Counted from the first letter of the stretch, positions 8,768 to 18,900 are shown. The stretch: 35,141 nucleotides of DNA from Elainella saxicola E1 (GCA_002796835.1 LUGL01000045.1:1-35141); one strand, 5' to 3'. The notes: a model not told the origin generated them from the letters alone. Program-made: numbers and translations.

Positions 8768-8920
8768 TCAAGCAACCAACACCACAGGGTTTAATCCACA
8801 ATCCTTAAGAAGAGCCGCCTTATCCTCTGTCTTCGCTGGCTCCTCATCTGCATCTTGAGCAGCATAGAATGCAAAGCAATGGGCTACTAGGCTCTCTCCC
8901 TGTTCATTCAAAATAGGCAT
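8768..8920 (-). CDS. Possible 50-residue protein, unrecognised
   Basis: A minus-strand ORF starting MPILNEQGESLVAHCF and ending LNPVVLVA, with a charged centre (DADEEPAKTEDKAA). The composition looks coding, with acidic and lysine residues rather than the Arg/Ser/Leu bias of antisense shadows. Its ATG is only 4 bases from the divergent TAXI gene start, and only a weak AGG lies upstream. An 18-base gap separates it from another tiny ORF (8639-8749, 36 codons). It may be a remnant. Confidence 0.3.
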   Translation of the reverse strand: MPILNEQGESLVAHCFAFYAAQDADEEPAKTEDKAALLKDCGLNPVVLVA

Positions 8921-8924
8921 AGCA

Positions 8925-10250
8925 ATGCAACCTAAAGTTATTTTTCCGTTGGCCTTGTTAGGGCTCTTGGCAGCTCTCGGCCTGACAGTTCAGTGGACAA
9001 GGATGCAAAATCGCCCTTATGAATTGACGATCGCAACAGGGAGTCGAGACGGTGAATATTACGCCTTTGCAGCAGCGCTAGCAGCGATCGTCGGCCAACA
9101 CAATCCCAAAATTAGAATTTCAGTGCTTGAAACTGCAGGGTCACCCGAAAATATGGCTTTGATCGGCCAGCATCAGGTGCAATTGGCGATCGTGCAAAGC
9201 GATACACCACCCTCCCCACCTGCCAGAGCCGTCGCCTATCTGTTTCCAGAAGTCTTTCATCTGGTAGCGCGATCGAATAGCGGCATTCAATCGGTGGCGC
9301 AGTTACGGGGAAAACGGGTGGCAATTATGCCCGAAGGCAGCGGTTCCTATAAATTGTTTTGGAATCTGAGCGATCATTACAATCTAGCGAAAACTGACTT
9401 TACTCCCCTCGCTATGCCCCCTGAGCAAGCCTATGCAGCTTTGCAGCAAGGTCAGGTGGATGCGCTGTTTCGAGTATTAGCGCTGGGCAACAAACAAATG
9501 GGAGCCTTGTTAAAAGAAACCCGATCGCAACTGGTGCCGATCGATCAAATCGAGTCGCTGCAATTGACATTCCCCTACCTGGAAGCGACGGAAATTCCCA
9601 AGGGAACCTATGACGGCGGTTTGCCCATTCCTGCTGCCGATGTGCCTGTCGTGGGGGTGCGTGCTGTTTTGATTTCCCATGAGCAGGTAGACCCAGAGGT
9701 CGTGCAGGAAATTACCCGCACCTTGTTTGAATTTCGCAGTGAGATGGTGCAACGTTATCCCCGTGCTGCCATGATTCGCTTACCCGACGCCAACCAGAAT
9801 TTGGGGTTAGCGCTGCATGAGGGAGCCAGAGCCTACTATGACCGAGAACGACCTGTGTTTTTGGTGGAATATGCCGATTCGATCGCCCTATTTCTTTCTA
9901 TTACGGGGATTTGCGCCTCTGGACTTTGGCAATTGCATATCTGGTTGGAAGGACGGCAGAAAAATCGGGCGGATATGTATAATCAGGAACTGCTGGAATT
10001 GATTCACCAGATGGAAACCAGTCAGGATTTACAAGAGCTAGAGAACATTCGGCAGCAATTGTTCAACATTTTGCGGAAGGTTGTCACCGATTTAGACAAA
10101 GACCGGATTTCCTCAGAATCCTTCCAATCCTTTACCTTTCCCTGGGAGGTGGCAATTACCTCCTTGCGCCATCGAGAAATGATTGTGATGCAGGCTACCC
10201 AAGCTGGCCAAGTTGAACGATCGACCCAACCGCCTTCCCAGTTGACCTGA
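8925..10250 (+). CDS. TAXI family solute-binding protein with second membrane helix and coiled-coil tail
   Basis: A 441-residue protein. A membrane helix at about 5-22 leads into a periplasmic-binding domain of the TAXI (TRAP-associated extracytoplasmic immunogenic) family: LTIATGSRDGEYYAFAAALA (34-53), ETAGSPENM (69-77), QVQLAIVQSD (84-93), LRGKRVAIMPEGSGSY (127-142). A second helix at about 317-340 is followed by a polar, probably coiled-coil cytoplasmic tail (341-441, QELLELIHQMETSQDLQELE). Classic TAXI proteins are free or lipid-anchored binding subunits of TRAP transporters; no TRAP permease gene is nearby. The topology suggests ligand sensing across the membrane or an anchored binding protein, which is inference. 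The ATG at 8925 opens the hydrophobic leader. Confidence 0.88.
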   Translation: MQPKVIFPLALLGLLAALGLTVQWTRMQNRPYELTIATGSRDGEYYAFAAALAAIVGQHNPKIRISVLETAGSPENMALIGQHQVQLAIVQSDTPPSPPARAVAYLFPEVFHLVARSNSGIQSVAQLRGKRVAIMPEGSGSYKLFWNLSDHYNLAKTDFTPLAMPPEQAYAALQQGQVDALFRVLALGNKQMGALLKETRSQLVPIDQIESLQLTFPYLEATEIPKGTYDGGLPIPAADVPVVGVRAVLISHEQVDPEVVQEITRTLFEFRSEMVQRYPRAAMIRLPDANQNLGLALHEGARAYYDRERPVFLVEYADSIALFLSITGICASGLWQLHIWLEGRQKNRADMYNQELLELIHQMETSQDLQELENIRQQLFNILRKVVTDLDKDRISSESFQSFTFPWEVAITSLRHREMIVMQATQAGQVERSTQPPSQLT

Positions 10251-10447
10251 CTTACTGAATCGCCATTGCGCCAATTTTTCAGCTTGACTGGCAGCTACAA
10301 CGTGAGTCAAATCGCAGCGGGATACTGATGACGGCACTGTGTCATTTATTCTCCATCTGGTTGTCACGTTGAGTTCAACCAGAGTCGCTAGCTTTAAACA
10401 ATAAGGATGCAATTGGCCTCCAATTCAAGACCATCGGGTAAGCAGTC

Positions 10448-10744
10448 ATGCTGGAACTATTAACGATCGGATTGTTGATTTTAGCGATTGTTTCACTGTT
10501 GAATCTCTGGCCCCAGCCACAAGCTCAAGCCCGTGGTCGCCAGCAAACTGCTACGGTGCCAAAATTGTGGGACACTTCTGCTTCATCTAAACAGTTGCAT
10601 AATAAATTACTGCGCTTGCTGCGGGGCGATCGCAAAGCCGCGAATCGGTTACTCGAACATGTCCGCCACATGCATCCAGGCCGATCAGAACGGTGGTATT
10701 ACGAAAAAGTTATTTATGACCTCCAGCGCGATCGGCGAGCTTGA
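10448..10744 (+). CDS. Small membrane-anchored conserved hypothetical protein
   Basis: A 98-residue protein with an N-terminal membrane helix (about 2-20, LELLTIGLLILAIVSLLNL), a polar linker, and a basic C-terminal half (LHNKLLRLLRGDRKAANRLLEHVRHMHPGRSERWYYEKVIYDLQRDRRA). The terminal segment, with its run of Arg/His and WYYEKVIYDL, resembles conserved short proteins found in cyanobacterial genomes; the function is unknown. It follows the TAXI gene by 197 bases on the same strand and is convergent with clpC, separated from it by a strong stem-loop. Confidence 0.75.
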   Translation: MLELLTIGLLILAIVSLLNLWPQPQAQARGRQQTATVPKLWDTSASSKQLHNKLLRLLRGDRKAANRLLEHVRHMHPGRSERWYYEKVIYDLQRDRRA

Positions 10745-10785
10745 AAAGTCTGGGAAAAACTCACTCCTCACCTAATGACTTGATC

Positions 10786-10822
10786 AAAAAAAGAGTCCCT
10801 AACTCCACTGGAGCGAGGGACT
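10786..10822 (-). terminator. Terminator of clpC
   Basis: AGTCCCT/AGGGACT (10794-10800 with 10816-10822) plus an inner CTCC/GGAG stem form a strong hairpin. Read on the minus strand it is followed by seven T (10786-10792), 40 bases after the clpC stop. The hairpin lies 50 bases after the plus-strand small gene and may also help stop transcription from that side. Confidence 0.9.
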
Positions 10823-10861
10823 TGTTGCTAGTTGTTAGCTTTTGCTAGTTTCTGGTTTTGA

Positions 10862-13351
10862 CTAGCTGACTTCAGCGAAAGATGGGGCTTGCTGTTTGTG
10901 AATCTGGATTTGTCCGTCTTCATCGACATCTGCAAGTGCTGTATCACCTGCTTTGACAGCACCCATCAGCATCGCCTCTGCCAGGTTATCTTCGAGCAAA
11001 CGCGCGATCGCCCGACGTAAGGGTCTGGCCCCATAGCTTGGATCAAAGCCTTCGGTGACAAGCCGCTCTTTAAATGCATCAGTCACTTCTAGGCCGATTT
11101 CCTGCTCGCTCAAGCGCTGGGTCACTTCGCGAATCATCAGGTCGGCAATCTGCACCACTTCCTGACGCTGCAACTGGCGGAAGACAATGATCTCATCAAT
11201 CCGGTTGAGCAATTCAGGCCGGAAGAACTGCTTCATTTCATCCATAACGTGCGATCGGATCCGGTCATACTGACCATTGGCGATGTCACCAAACTCGAAG
11301 CCAATGCCGCCACCGCCTTTTTCGATCGCCCGTGAGCCAATATTCGAGGTCATAATCAACAGCGTATTTTTAAAGCTGACCGTACGACCTTTCGCATCCG
11401 TTAAGCGTCCATCTTCTAGCAATTGCAACAGCATGTTGAAGACATCGGGATGGGCTTTCTCGATTTCATCCAGCAAAATCACCGTGTAGGGTTTGCGACG
11501 CACAGCTTCGGTCAACTGGCCCCCTTCGTCATATCCGACATAGCCAGGAGGCGAGCCGATCAGTTTAGAAACCGTATGGGCTTCCATGTACTCCGACATA
11601 TCTAACCGAATCATCGCTTCTTCAGAGCCGAATACAGCCGCCGCTAATGCCTTAGCTAACTCCGTCTTACCTACCCCTGTGGGGCCTGAGAAGATTAAGC
11701 TGGCGATCGGACGATCGGGGCTGCTCAATCCCACCCGAGAACGGCGAATGGCCCGCGCCACAGCAAACACAGCATCTTCCTGTCCAATCACGCGATTATG
11801 CAGCATATCTTCCAGATGCAGCAGTAGGACTGACTCTGATTCGGTTAGCTTGCTCACGGGCACACCGGTCCAGGAAGCCACAATTTGGGCAATATCTTCT
11901 GAGGTGACGGAGGAGAGTGCAGGCTGCGAATTTCGGATTGCGGTGGGTTGAGCAGGATCGGTAGAGGCGGAATCAGTTTGAATCTGGGCCTCTAGCTCGA
12001 TTTCTCGATCACGCAATTTGCCTGCGGTATCAAAATCTTGAGCAGCAACTGCGGCCTGTTTAGCGGCTGCAACCTGACGCAATTCCTGTTTCAACGCTTT
12101 AACGGGCGACTGTTTGCTATGCCGGAACCGCACCATGGAACCGGCCTCGTCGATCAGGTCAATCGCTTTATCAGGCAGGAATCGATCGGTAATGTAGCGA
12201 TCGGAAAGCTGAGCAGCGGCTGTTAAGGCTTCATCGGTGATCGTCAACTGGTGGTGCTGCTCATAGCGACTACGCAGGCCACGCAAAATGTCGATCGTTT
12301 CTTCGACCGTGGGCTCACCGACTGTGACAGGCTGGAAGCGTCGCTCTAGTGCCGCATCTCGTTCGATGTGCTGACGATATTCGTCTAATGTCGTTGCGCC
12401 GATGACTTGAAACTCACCCCGCGCCAGGGCAGGCTTCAGCATATTGGCAGCATCAACGCCACCTTCAACGCCTCCAGCTCCAATCAGCGTGTGAATCTCA
12501 TCAATCACCAAAATGATGTTTTGAGATTGCCGCACCTCTTCGATGATTTGGCTGAGCCGTTCTTCAAAATCACCACGCAGACGGGTGCCCGACAGCAGCG
12601 CGCCCATATCGAGGCTAATCACCTGTTTGTCTAATAGGGTCTCCGGCACATCCTGATCGACAATCCGCTGGGCCAGTCCTTCCGCGATCGCCGTTTTGCC
12701 CACGCCCGGTTCACCCACTAGCACGGGATTGTTCTTCGTCCGGCGACCGAGAATCTGCACCACTCGCTCCAGTTCACGCTCTCGTCCCACCATCGGATCC
12801 AATTCACCGGCTGCGGCAAGCTGAGTCCAGTCGCGCCCAAATTGTTCTAAAGCGCGATTGTTGCGACGAGCATTGTTACGGGGATTGCTGACCGATCGAT
12901 TCGCTGACACCGGAGACCGTTCGCTGGTTTGGCGGAGGACCTGTTGCCGCAACTCAATGGGGTCAATGCCTAGCCGTTCCAGCACCTTCACTGCCACATT
13001 TTCGCGTTCTTGAATCAGGCTTAGCAGAATATGTTCCGGGGCAATATAGGGCTGATCAAGCTGACGGGCTTGCTCAAAAGCCTTCTCTAAAATGCGGCGC
13101 GTTTTTGGCGTGAAAGGCAACTCTGCGGGCAGTGAACCTGTGCCATGCCCAATAATTTGTTCAACTTCGAGACGGGCAGCAGCGATCGTCACCCCCCGAT
13201 CGGCTAACACAGAAGCGGCAATGCTGCCTTGAGTTTGAATCAGTCCCAGCAAAATTTGTTCAGTGCCTACATAAGCATGGCGTAGGCGTCGGGCTTCTTC
13301 TTGCGCCGCCATCACAACGGCGATCGATTTTTCAGTGAAATACTCAAACAT
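10862..13351 (-). CDS. clpC: ClpC-type AAA+ chaperone, Clp protease ATP-binding subunit
   Basis: An 829-residue HSP100 of the ClpC class, which unfolds proteins and feeds them to ClpP. The N-terminal double Clp-N repeat (1-145) has [10 protein letters not shown] and [12 protein letters not shown]. Then come AAA-1 with Walker A GEPGVGKT (213-220), a short middle domain with a UVR motif ([18 protein letters not shown]), and AAA-2 with Walker A GPTGVGKT (556-563). The ClpP-contact loop GGGIGFEFG is present. It differs clearly from the highly conserved main cyanobacterial ClpC (for example [20 protein letters not shown] and a basic, Asn/Arg-rich insert at 150-166), so it is probably a second paralogue. 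The terminator and a separate upstream small ORF flank it. Assignment to ClpC rather than ClpB rests on the UVR motif and short middle domain. Confidence 0.93.
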   Translation of the reverse strand: MFEYFTEKSIAVVMAAQEEARRLRHAYVGTEQILLGLIQTQGSIAASVLADRGVTIAAARLEVEQIIGHGTGSLPAELPFTPKTRRILEKAFEQARQLDQPYIAPEHILLSLIQERENVAVKVLERLGIDPIELRQQVLRQTSERSPVSANRSVSNPRNNARRNNRALEQFGRDWTQLAAAGELDPMVGRERELERVVQILGRRTKNNPVLVGEPGVGKTAIAEGLAQRIVDQDVPETLLDKQVISLDMGALLSGTRLRGDFEERLSQIIEEVRQSQNIILVIDEIHTLIGAGGVEGGVDAANMLKPALARGEFQVIGATTLDEYRQHIERDAALERRFQPVTVGEPTVEETIDILRGLRSRYEQHHQLTITDEALTAAAQLSDRYITDRFLPDKAIDLIDEAGSMVRFRHSKQSPVKALKQELRQVAAAKQAAVAAQDFDTAGKLRDREIELEAQIQTDSASTDPAQPTAIRNSQPALSSVTSEDIAQIVASWTGVPVSKLTESESVLLLHLEDMLHNRVIGQEDAVFAVARAIRRSRVGLSSPDRPIASLIFSGPTGVGKTELAKALAAAVFGSEEAMIRLDMSEYMEAHTVSKLIGSPPGYVGYDEGGQLTEAVRRKPYTVILLDEIEKAHPDVFNMLLQLLEDGRLTDAKGRTVSFKNTLLIMTSNIGSRAIEKGGGGIGFEFGDIANGQYDRIRSHVMDEMKQFFRPELLNRIDEIIVFRQLQRQEVVQIADLMIREVTQRLSEQEIGLEVTDAFKERLVTEGFDPSYGARPLRRAIARLLEDNLAEAMLMGAVKAGDTALADVDEDGQIQIHKQQAPSFAEVS

Positions 13352-13574
13352 GGTTGGGTTCCATTAAATGGGTTAGAGGCTGAATGGGTTCACGCAGTTG
13401 GATCAATGGGCGAGGGGAGACGCTAATTTTCACCCTAGACAGTTTCACGCCGATCGAACAGCCGCTATGGGAGTAGTCCTGTGAATCCTCAGCAGAATCA
13501 TGAAAAACTTGACGTTAAAGACTGAACCAGAATGCACATTGTTTTCTGTATGCAGTCTTCTGCGCACCCAGTGT

Positions 13575-13751
13575 TTATTCAAAAGTACTTAACCAGGAGC
13601 CATGTCTAAACAGCCAGCGGAGGGGCAACATAGACCGATCGCCGATCCAAAGCAGCAATGTTTCCAGTCGATGCACTAGGGGATACGAAAATCGCATCGC
13701 GCCACTTGCTCCGACAGTCCTGGGAATGAACAGCGTTGATAGAACGGTCAT
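13575..13751 (-). CDS. Small cationic protein with very strong ribosome binding site, unrecognised
   Basis: A 58-residue ORF (MTVLSTLFIPRTVGASG...) ending WLFRHGSWLSTFE. It is Arg- and Leu-rich with a hydrophobic LLLWIG stretch, and I do not recognise a family. Support for translation is unusual: AAGGAGGTGA, a 10-base match to the 16S rRNA anti-Shine-Dalgarno, lies at 13754-13763, immediately upstream of the ATG at 13751. A GTG two codons earlier (13757) overlaps that element and is less likely. A perfect 16-bp palindrome adjoins it upstream. It lies 223 bases upstream of clpC on the same strand. It may be a real small gene, a leader peptide, or a leftover 5' end of a lost gene. Confidence 0.5.
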   Translation of the reverse strand: MTVLSTLFIPRTVGASGAMRFSYPLVHRLETLLLWIGDRSMLPLRWLFRHGSWLSTFE

Positions 13752-13753
13752 TG

Positions 13754-13763
13754 TCACCTCCTT
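13754..13763 (-). promoter_or_regulatory. Extended Shine-Dalgarno sequence
   Basis: The minus strand reads AAGGAGGTGA followed by CA and ATG. GGAGG ends 5 bases before the ATG at 13751. Such a full-length match is rare in this window, where most genes have weak sites. Confidence 0.7.
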
Positions 13764-13779
13764 GTAAACAATTGTTTAC
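13764..13779. promoter_or_regulatory. 16-bp perfect palindrome, possible operator
   Basis: GTAAACAATTGTTTAC is a perfect dyad abutting the strong Shine-Dalgarno element. Next to it TTACTGT occurs twice (13776-13782 and 13786-13792). Its position between promoter and start of the small ORF fits a repressor operator (for example of a TetR- or MarR-type dimer), but no regulator gene is adjacent. Confidence 0.5.
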
Positions 13780-13848
13780 TGTTCTTACTGTAGCGAACGC
13801 TCGAATTTGCAGGAGGGGAGGAAAACCGTCGTATGAGGTGAGGTTGCT

Positions 13849-13881
13849 GGATAGGGTGCGGAGTGCGGTCCTCCGCTATCC
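13849..13881 (-). terminator. Stem-loop downstream of malQ
   Basis: GGATA...GCGGAG (13849-13853, 13858-13863) pairs with CTCCGC-TATCC (13871-13881), leaving a 4-base bulge and a 7-base loop. It starts 27 bases after the malQ stop on the minus strand. No T-run follows, so its role as a terminator is uncertain. Confidence 0.45.
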
Positions 13882-13890
13882 CCAACTCTA

Positions 13891-13916
13891 CTATTACCGA
13901 CTTTCTATTACCGACT
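13891..13916. repeat. 12-base direct duplication over the malQ stop
   Basis: CTATTACCGACT occurs at 13891-13902 and 13905-13916, separated by two bases. The second copy contains the malQ stop codon (13908-13910) and the last codons. It looks like a small tandem duplication by slippage. Confidence 0.8.
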
Positions 13917-15407
13917 ATAAAGCTGCGTCAGCCGCATTAATCGATCGCTCAATTCAGGCGTCAGCAGTTCAGATTGGGTGAAGCGCCAGCGCCATTGACC
14001 GTCGTTATAGCGAGGATCGTTCATGCGGGCGCGTCCGTCGAGGCCCAGCACATCTTGCAGCGGCAGAATCGCCAGATCGGCAACCGAAGCCAGGGCCATC
14101 TGGATGAACTCCCAGTTGATATTCTGAATTTGATTGGAACTGGAATATCCCAAATATTCTGCCACATGCTGTTTTTCAGCATCATTCGCCGTATTCCACC
14201 AGCCGATCGCCGTATCGTTGTCATGCGTACCGGGATAAACAACGCAATTAGAAATGTAGTGGTGCGGCAAGTAGGGATTGGCGGCCCCGCCACCGAAGGC
14301 AAATTGCAGAATTCGCATGCCAGGGAAGTTAAACCGATCGCGCAGCAGCTCGACTTCGGGGGTAATGATGCCCAAATCTTCAGCCATCACGGGGAGACTG
14401 CCCAGCTTCTGTTTCAGCACCTCAAAAAACTTGGCATCTGGACCTTTGATCCATTCGCCATTCATCGCAGTTGTTTCGCCACCGGGCACTTGCCAGTAGG
14501 CTTCAAATCCCCGGAAGTGATCGACGCGGACGATGTCTACATAAAGCAGGGTGGCCTTGAACCGATTCACCCACCAGGCAAAGTCGGTTTGCTCTAACTT
14601 ATCCCAGTCGTAAACCGGATTGCCCCAGAGCTGCCCGGTGGCGCTGAAATAATCGGGGGGCACGCCTGCCATAAAGGCCGGATCGTAGGTTTCCGGATCC
14701 AGCTTGAACATATCCGGCGCAGACCAAACATCCGAGCTGTTGTGGCAAACATAGATAGAAATGTCGCCGACAATTTGGATGCCTTTGTCGTTGGCATAGC
14801 GGCGCAACTTGGCCCATTGCTGAAAGAAAGTGAACTGCAAAAACTGGTGAAAGCGAATCCGATCGCCCAACTGTTCGGCAGCCTGCTTCAAGGCGGCAGG
14901 TTCTCGTTTGGCTAAAGCCGGATCCCATTGGTTCCAGGGCAGATTGCCGTTGGCTTCAAACAGCGAAATGAACAGGACATAATCTTCCAGCCACCAGGAC
15001 TGTTCCTGGCAAAACTGCTCATAGGTGGCATCGGGTTGAAAGCGATCGAACGCCTGCTGGAGATACTTAAACTTGTGCGGAATCACCTGAGCAAAATCAA
15101 CTTTGGCGTAGGCCGGATCAGCCGATTCGGGTAAGGACGTCAAGTCTTCAGCGTTCAGCAAACCGGCTTCCACCAACTGATCGAGATCGATCATCAAGGG
15201 GTTGCCCGCAAAGGTACTGAAGTTCATGATGTAGGGGGAATGCTCCAGACCCGTGGGTCCCAAGGGCAGAATTTGCCAGAGTTTTTGGCCGCTTTGTTCG
15301 AGAAAATTGATGAAATCGTAGGCCGATCGTCCCAAATCGCCAATGCCAAAACGGCTCGGTAAACAGGTCGGATGGAGTAGAATACCACTTGCACGTTGAA
15401 AAGCCAC
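13908..15407 (-). CDS. malQ: 4-alpha-glucanotransferase (amylomaltase)
   Basis: A GH77 amylomaltase of 499 residues, transferring alpha-1,4-glucan segments between maltooligosaccharides and releasing glucose; it acts in cytoplasmic glycogen/maltose turnover. Family motifs are all present: RASGILLHPTCLPSRFGIGDLG at the N terminus, VRVDHFRGFEAYW with the nucleophile Asp, MAEDLGIITPEV with the acid/base Glu, and GTHDNDTAIGWW with the third acidic residue. The frame is open to an ATG at 15476. The GTG at 15407 is preferred because GAGGAA lies 7 bases upstream, while the ATG has no such site, and because family members begin at this RASG segment. It is divergent from the trehalose synthase-maltokinase gene, which fits shared glucan metabolism. 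Confidence 0.93.
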   Translation of the reverse strand: MAFQRASGILLHPTCLPSRFGIGDLGRSAYDFINFLEQSGQKLWQILPLGPTGLEHSPYIMNFSTFAGNPLMIDLDQLVEAGLLNAEDLTSLPESADPAYAKVDFAQVIPHKFKYLQQAFDRFQPDATYEQFCQEQSWWLEDYVLFISLFEANGNLPWNQWDPALAKREPAALKQAAEQLGDRIRFHQFLQFTFFQQWAKLRRYANDKGIQIVGDISIYVCHNSSDVWSAPDMFKLDPETYDPAFMAGVPPDYFSATGQLWGNPVYDWDKLEQTDFAWWVNRFKATLLYVDIVRVDHFRGFEAYWQVPGGETTAMNGEWIKGPDAKFFEVLKQKLGSLPVMAEDLGIITPEVELLRDRFNFPGMRILQFAFGGGAANPYLPHHYISNCVVYPGTHDNDTAIGWWNTANDAEKQHVAEYLGYSSSNQIQNINWEFIQMALASVADLAILPLQDVLGLDGRARMNDPRYNDGQWRWRFTQSELLTPELSDRLMRLTQLYSR

Positions 15408-15949
15408 GGCTGATTCCTCGTCAATTTTCCTATACCACGCTACAAATCGTTTTCTCGTCTGTAAACCCCTCTTCATAAGGATTATAAGAATGCCGTTTAG
15501 TTACTTTGCGAAGATCCGATAAAGGCTTGATTTTTCTAGGGAATTTCTCGGAAATCTGTCTTTAGAATGAGGCAGCAGGGCTGACATTGAATAGCCATTT
15601 GTTCCCTGAATCTGTCTTTTCAAGTGCTGCGAGGCAGATTTAGAGCAACGGGTTCTGGCGATCGAAAGTCCGCTGACCTTCAGGAATTCGCTCGATCGCT
15701 TTGCAAAAATTCATCGCTTTTTGGGCTTCTCTGGTGCAGGGGAAGCGGGTTGGAAGGCAAAATTCCAACTTTTAAGGGTTCAGACAGATTTCGACTTAAA
15801 TTTACGGCTTCTAGGTAGGAGAGACTGATCTCAGTTTCAATTTCTCTCGCTGGTGGAGATGAGAATTGGGTGGGGATCTGCAAAAGTGATAAATAACGCA
15901 GCGCACAAATCAACATGCGGCAAATCATTTGACTTAAGGGAACTGGACT
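15408..15949. other. Divergent malQ-treS spacer
   Basis: A 542-base spacer between two divergent sugar genes (473 bases if malQ starts at 15476), presumably holding both promoters. One small inverted repeat, TTGGAA...TTCCAA (15750-15755 with 15763-15768), is visible. No convincing gene or regulatory box was recognised. Confidence 0.5.
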
Positions 15950-18900
15950 GTGGAGTATACTCAACCATCAACTTTGAACAACGACCCCCTCTGGTTTAAG
16001 GATGCGATCATCTACGAAGTGCCCGTCAAAGCGTTTGCAGATAGCGACGGAGATGGCATTGGCGATTTTCGGGGTTTAACTGAAAAGCTCGACTATATTC
16101 AAGAGTTGGGCGTTACTGCCATCTGGCTGCTGCCCTTTTTTCCGTCGCCGCTGCGAGATGATGGATATGACATCTCTGACTACAATACGGTCAACTCGAT
16201 CTACGGCAACCTGGATGACTTCAAGACTTTTCTGGATGCGGCTCACCAACGGGGTTTGCGCGTCATTATTGAACTGATTGTCAACCACACCTCCGATCAG
16301 CATCCCTGGTTTCAACGCGCCCGCAAGGCTCCTCCTGGCAGCAGTGAGCGCAACTTCTATGTTTGGAGTGATTCCCCTGAGCAATATCGGGGGGTACGGA
16401 TTATTTTTAAGGATTTTGAGACCTCTAACTGGACCTGGGATCCGATCGCCAAAGCCTACTACTGGCACCGCTTCTATTCCCATCAGCCGGACCTCAACTA
16501 TGAGCATCCGGAACTGCAAAAAGCCATTTTTGATGTCGTCGATTTTTGGCTAGACATGGGGGTTGACGGTTTGCGCATGGATGCCGTGCCCTATCTGTAT
16601 GAAGAAGAAGGCACGATTTGTGAGAACTTGCCGCGCACCCATGCCTTCCTGAAAGCGCTGCGGGCTCATGTGGACAGTAAGTTTCCCAACCGGATGCTGT
16701 TGGCAGAAGCCAATCAATGGCCCGAAGATGCCGCCGCTTACTATGGTGAGGGCGATGAATGCCATATGAACTTCCATTTCCCGCTGATGCCGCGTTTATT
16801 TATGGCGCTGCGGATGGAAGACAGTTTTCCAATCATCGATATTTTGCAGCAAACCCCCCATATTCCAAACAACTGCCAATGGGCGCTGTTTTTGCGCAAC
16901 CACGATGAGCTGACGCTGGAAATGGTGAGTGATGAAGACCGAGACTATATGTATCGCGTCTATGCCGAAGATCCGCAGGCTCGGATTAACTTAGGCATTC
17001 GTCGCCGCCTCGCCCCGCTGCTGAGCAATAACCGCCGCCGCATTGAGTTGATGAACAGCCTGTTGCTCTCCCTGCCTGGGACACCCGTCCTGTATTACGG
17101 CGATGAGATTGGCATGGGTGACAACATCTATTTGGGCGATCGCAATGGTGTTCGTACCCCGATGCAGTGGAGTGGCGATCGCAATGCCGGATTTAGTCGT
17201 GCGAATCCCCAAAGATTATTTCTGCCAACCATTGTTGACCCGGAATACCACTACGAAACTGTGAACGTGGAAGCCCAGCGGGCCAATCCCAATTCCCTCT
17301 GGTGGTGGATGAAGCGGCTGATGGCCATTCGCAGTCGTTATCAGGCGTTTGGACGCGGTACCTTCGAGTTTCTGCACCCCGAAAACCGGAAAGTCTTGGC
17401 CTTTACCCGCACCTATCAGGGGGAGCATATTCTGGTCGTTGCCAACCTCTCACGCTTTGCTCAGGCCGTTGAGATCGATCTGGCTCCGTTTCAGGGCATG
17501 GTGCCGGTCGAGATTTTTGGCCGATCGGAATTTCCGCGCATTGGCGATACGCCCTATTTCCTCAGTTTGGGACCGCATGCCTTCTATTGGTTTACGCTGC
17601 AATTCCAGCCAGCCGATGCCCAGTTACCTTCGTCTCCTGCGGAACTGCCGACGCTGAAAGTAAACGGAAACTGGCGCGACATCTATACCCGGGCTGAGGC
17701 GCGCAAAGGGTTTGAAGAAATTCTGCCTGCCTATTTGCAAAGCTGCAATTGGTTCACGAAAGGATCTGTGCTGCAGTCCGTGCGATTGGTTGATGCGGTG
17801 CCGCTCTGTTTACCGGCTGAATGTCCGGTGAGCAAAACTTCCTCGAATGTCGCAGGCTATGACCTTGTGCTGGTGCAGGTTGAATATACTGAAGGCATCC
17901 CGGAAACGTTTGTGCTGCCATTAGGCTATGTGCCAGAAACAATCGAAGATGCAGCCGCGATCGCCATTCTCCAGGGTTCTCAGGGCACAGGCACGCTAAT
18001 TGATGCGCTCTATCAGCGGGAGTTTTTGGAAATTCCGTTGCAGGCGATCGTGCACAAAACGCGCTATGCAGGCAGTGCCGGTGAAATTGTAGCCAGCATC
18101 ACCGATCAATTCCCGCAGATGTGGCATAGCGATCAGTCCAATGCCCAACCGATCGAACCGCATTTGCAGCGAGGTCAGCATACTAATGCCCTGATTACTT
18201 ACGGAGCTTCCGCAGAAGGGGGATCGACCCATAATCGCTATGTCTTCAAGCTCTATCGGCATGCAGAGGAATGTATTAACTCGGATTGGGAAGTGAATCG
18301 CTTCTTGACGCAAGCGGTCGATCGACCTCCTGGCATGTCGGACTATTTGTTTGCTCCGGCCTTAGGCGTCTTGGAGTATCAGCGCAAAGGGACAACGCCG
18401 ATGACGATCGGATTTTTGCAATCCTACATTCCAGAGGCGAGAGACGCTTGGTCCTATGCTCTGGATAGTTTGCGCGACTGTTTTGAACGGGTGATGGTTG
18501 AGCAGCCCGATCTCGAGGCCATGATTTTGCCTTCGACCGTGTTGTCAAAATCCCTGGTGACTGAAATTCCCGTTTTAGTGTTGGAGCTGATGGGTGGTCA
18601 AATTAAAGCGGCTGAATTGTTAGGAGAACGCACTGCTGAACTGCATCTAGCCCTTGCCTCCGATCCCACCAATCCCGATTTTGCCCCAGAAGAGTTCACT
18701 GCTTTCTATCAGCGATCGATCTACCAATACATGCGCAACCAGGCGGGACGGGTTCTCCTTCAGTTACGGAAGCAGTCTAAATCCTTGCCGAATGACATGC
18801 AGCCTGCGGCCCGTGCAATTTTGAGCCACTGGGAAGACTTGCTGGGACGCTTCAAGATTGTGCTGAACCAGCAAATTACCGCCATGCGGATCCGCTGTCA

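Larger units (their letters stand above)
8550..8924. other. Spacer upstream of the TAXI gene
   Basis: A 375-base stretch that contains the nested inverted repeats and the doubtful 50-codon ORF listed separately. Nothing else with clear support was seen. The promoter of the TAXI gene must lie here or within the small ORF. Confidence 0.45.

Noticed and set aside
10763-10771. ACTCCTCAC, the first nine bases of the Yfr1 small RNA core motif
   Set aside because: The motif is incomplete (CT instead of AC at the end) and the flanking stem-loops of Yfr1 are missing; the hairpin after it is the clpC terminator.
15680-15964. 94-codon minus-strand ORF in the malQ-treS spacer
   Set aside because: It overlaps the treS start, has no ribosome binding site, and has a composition unlike real proteins in this window.
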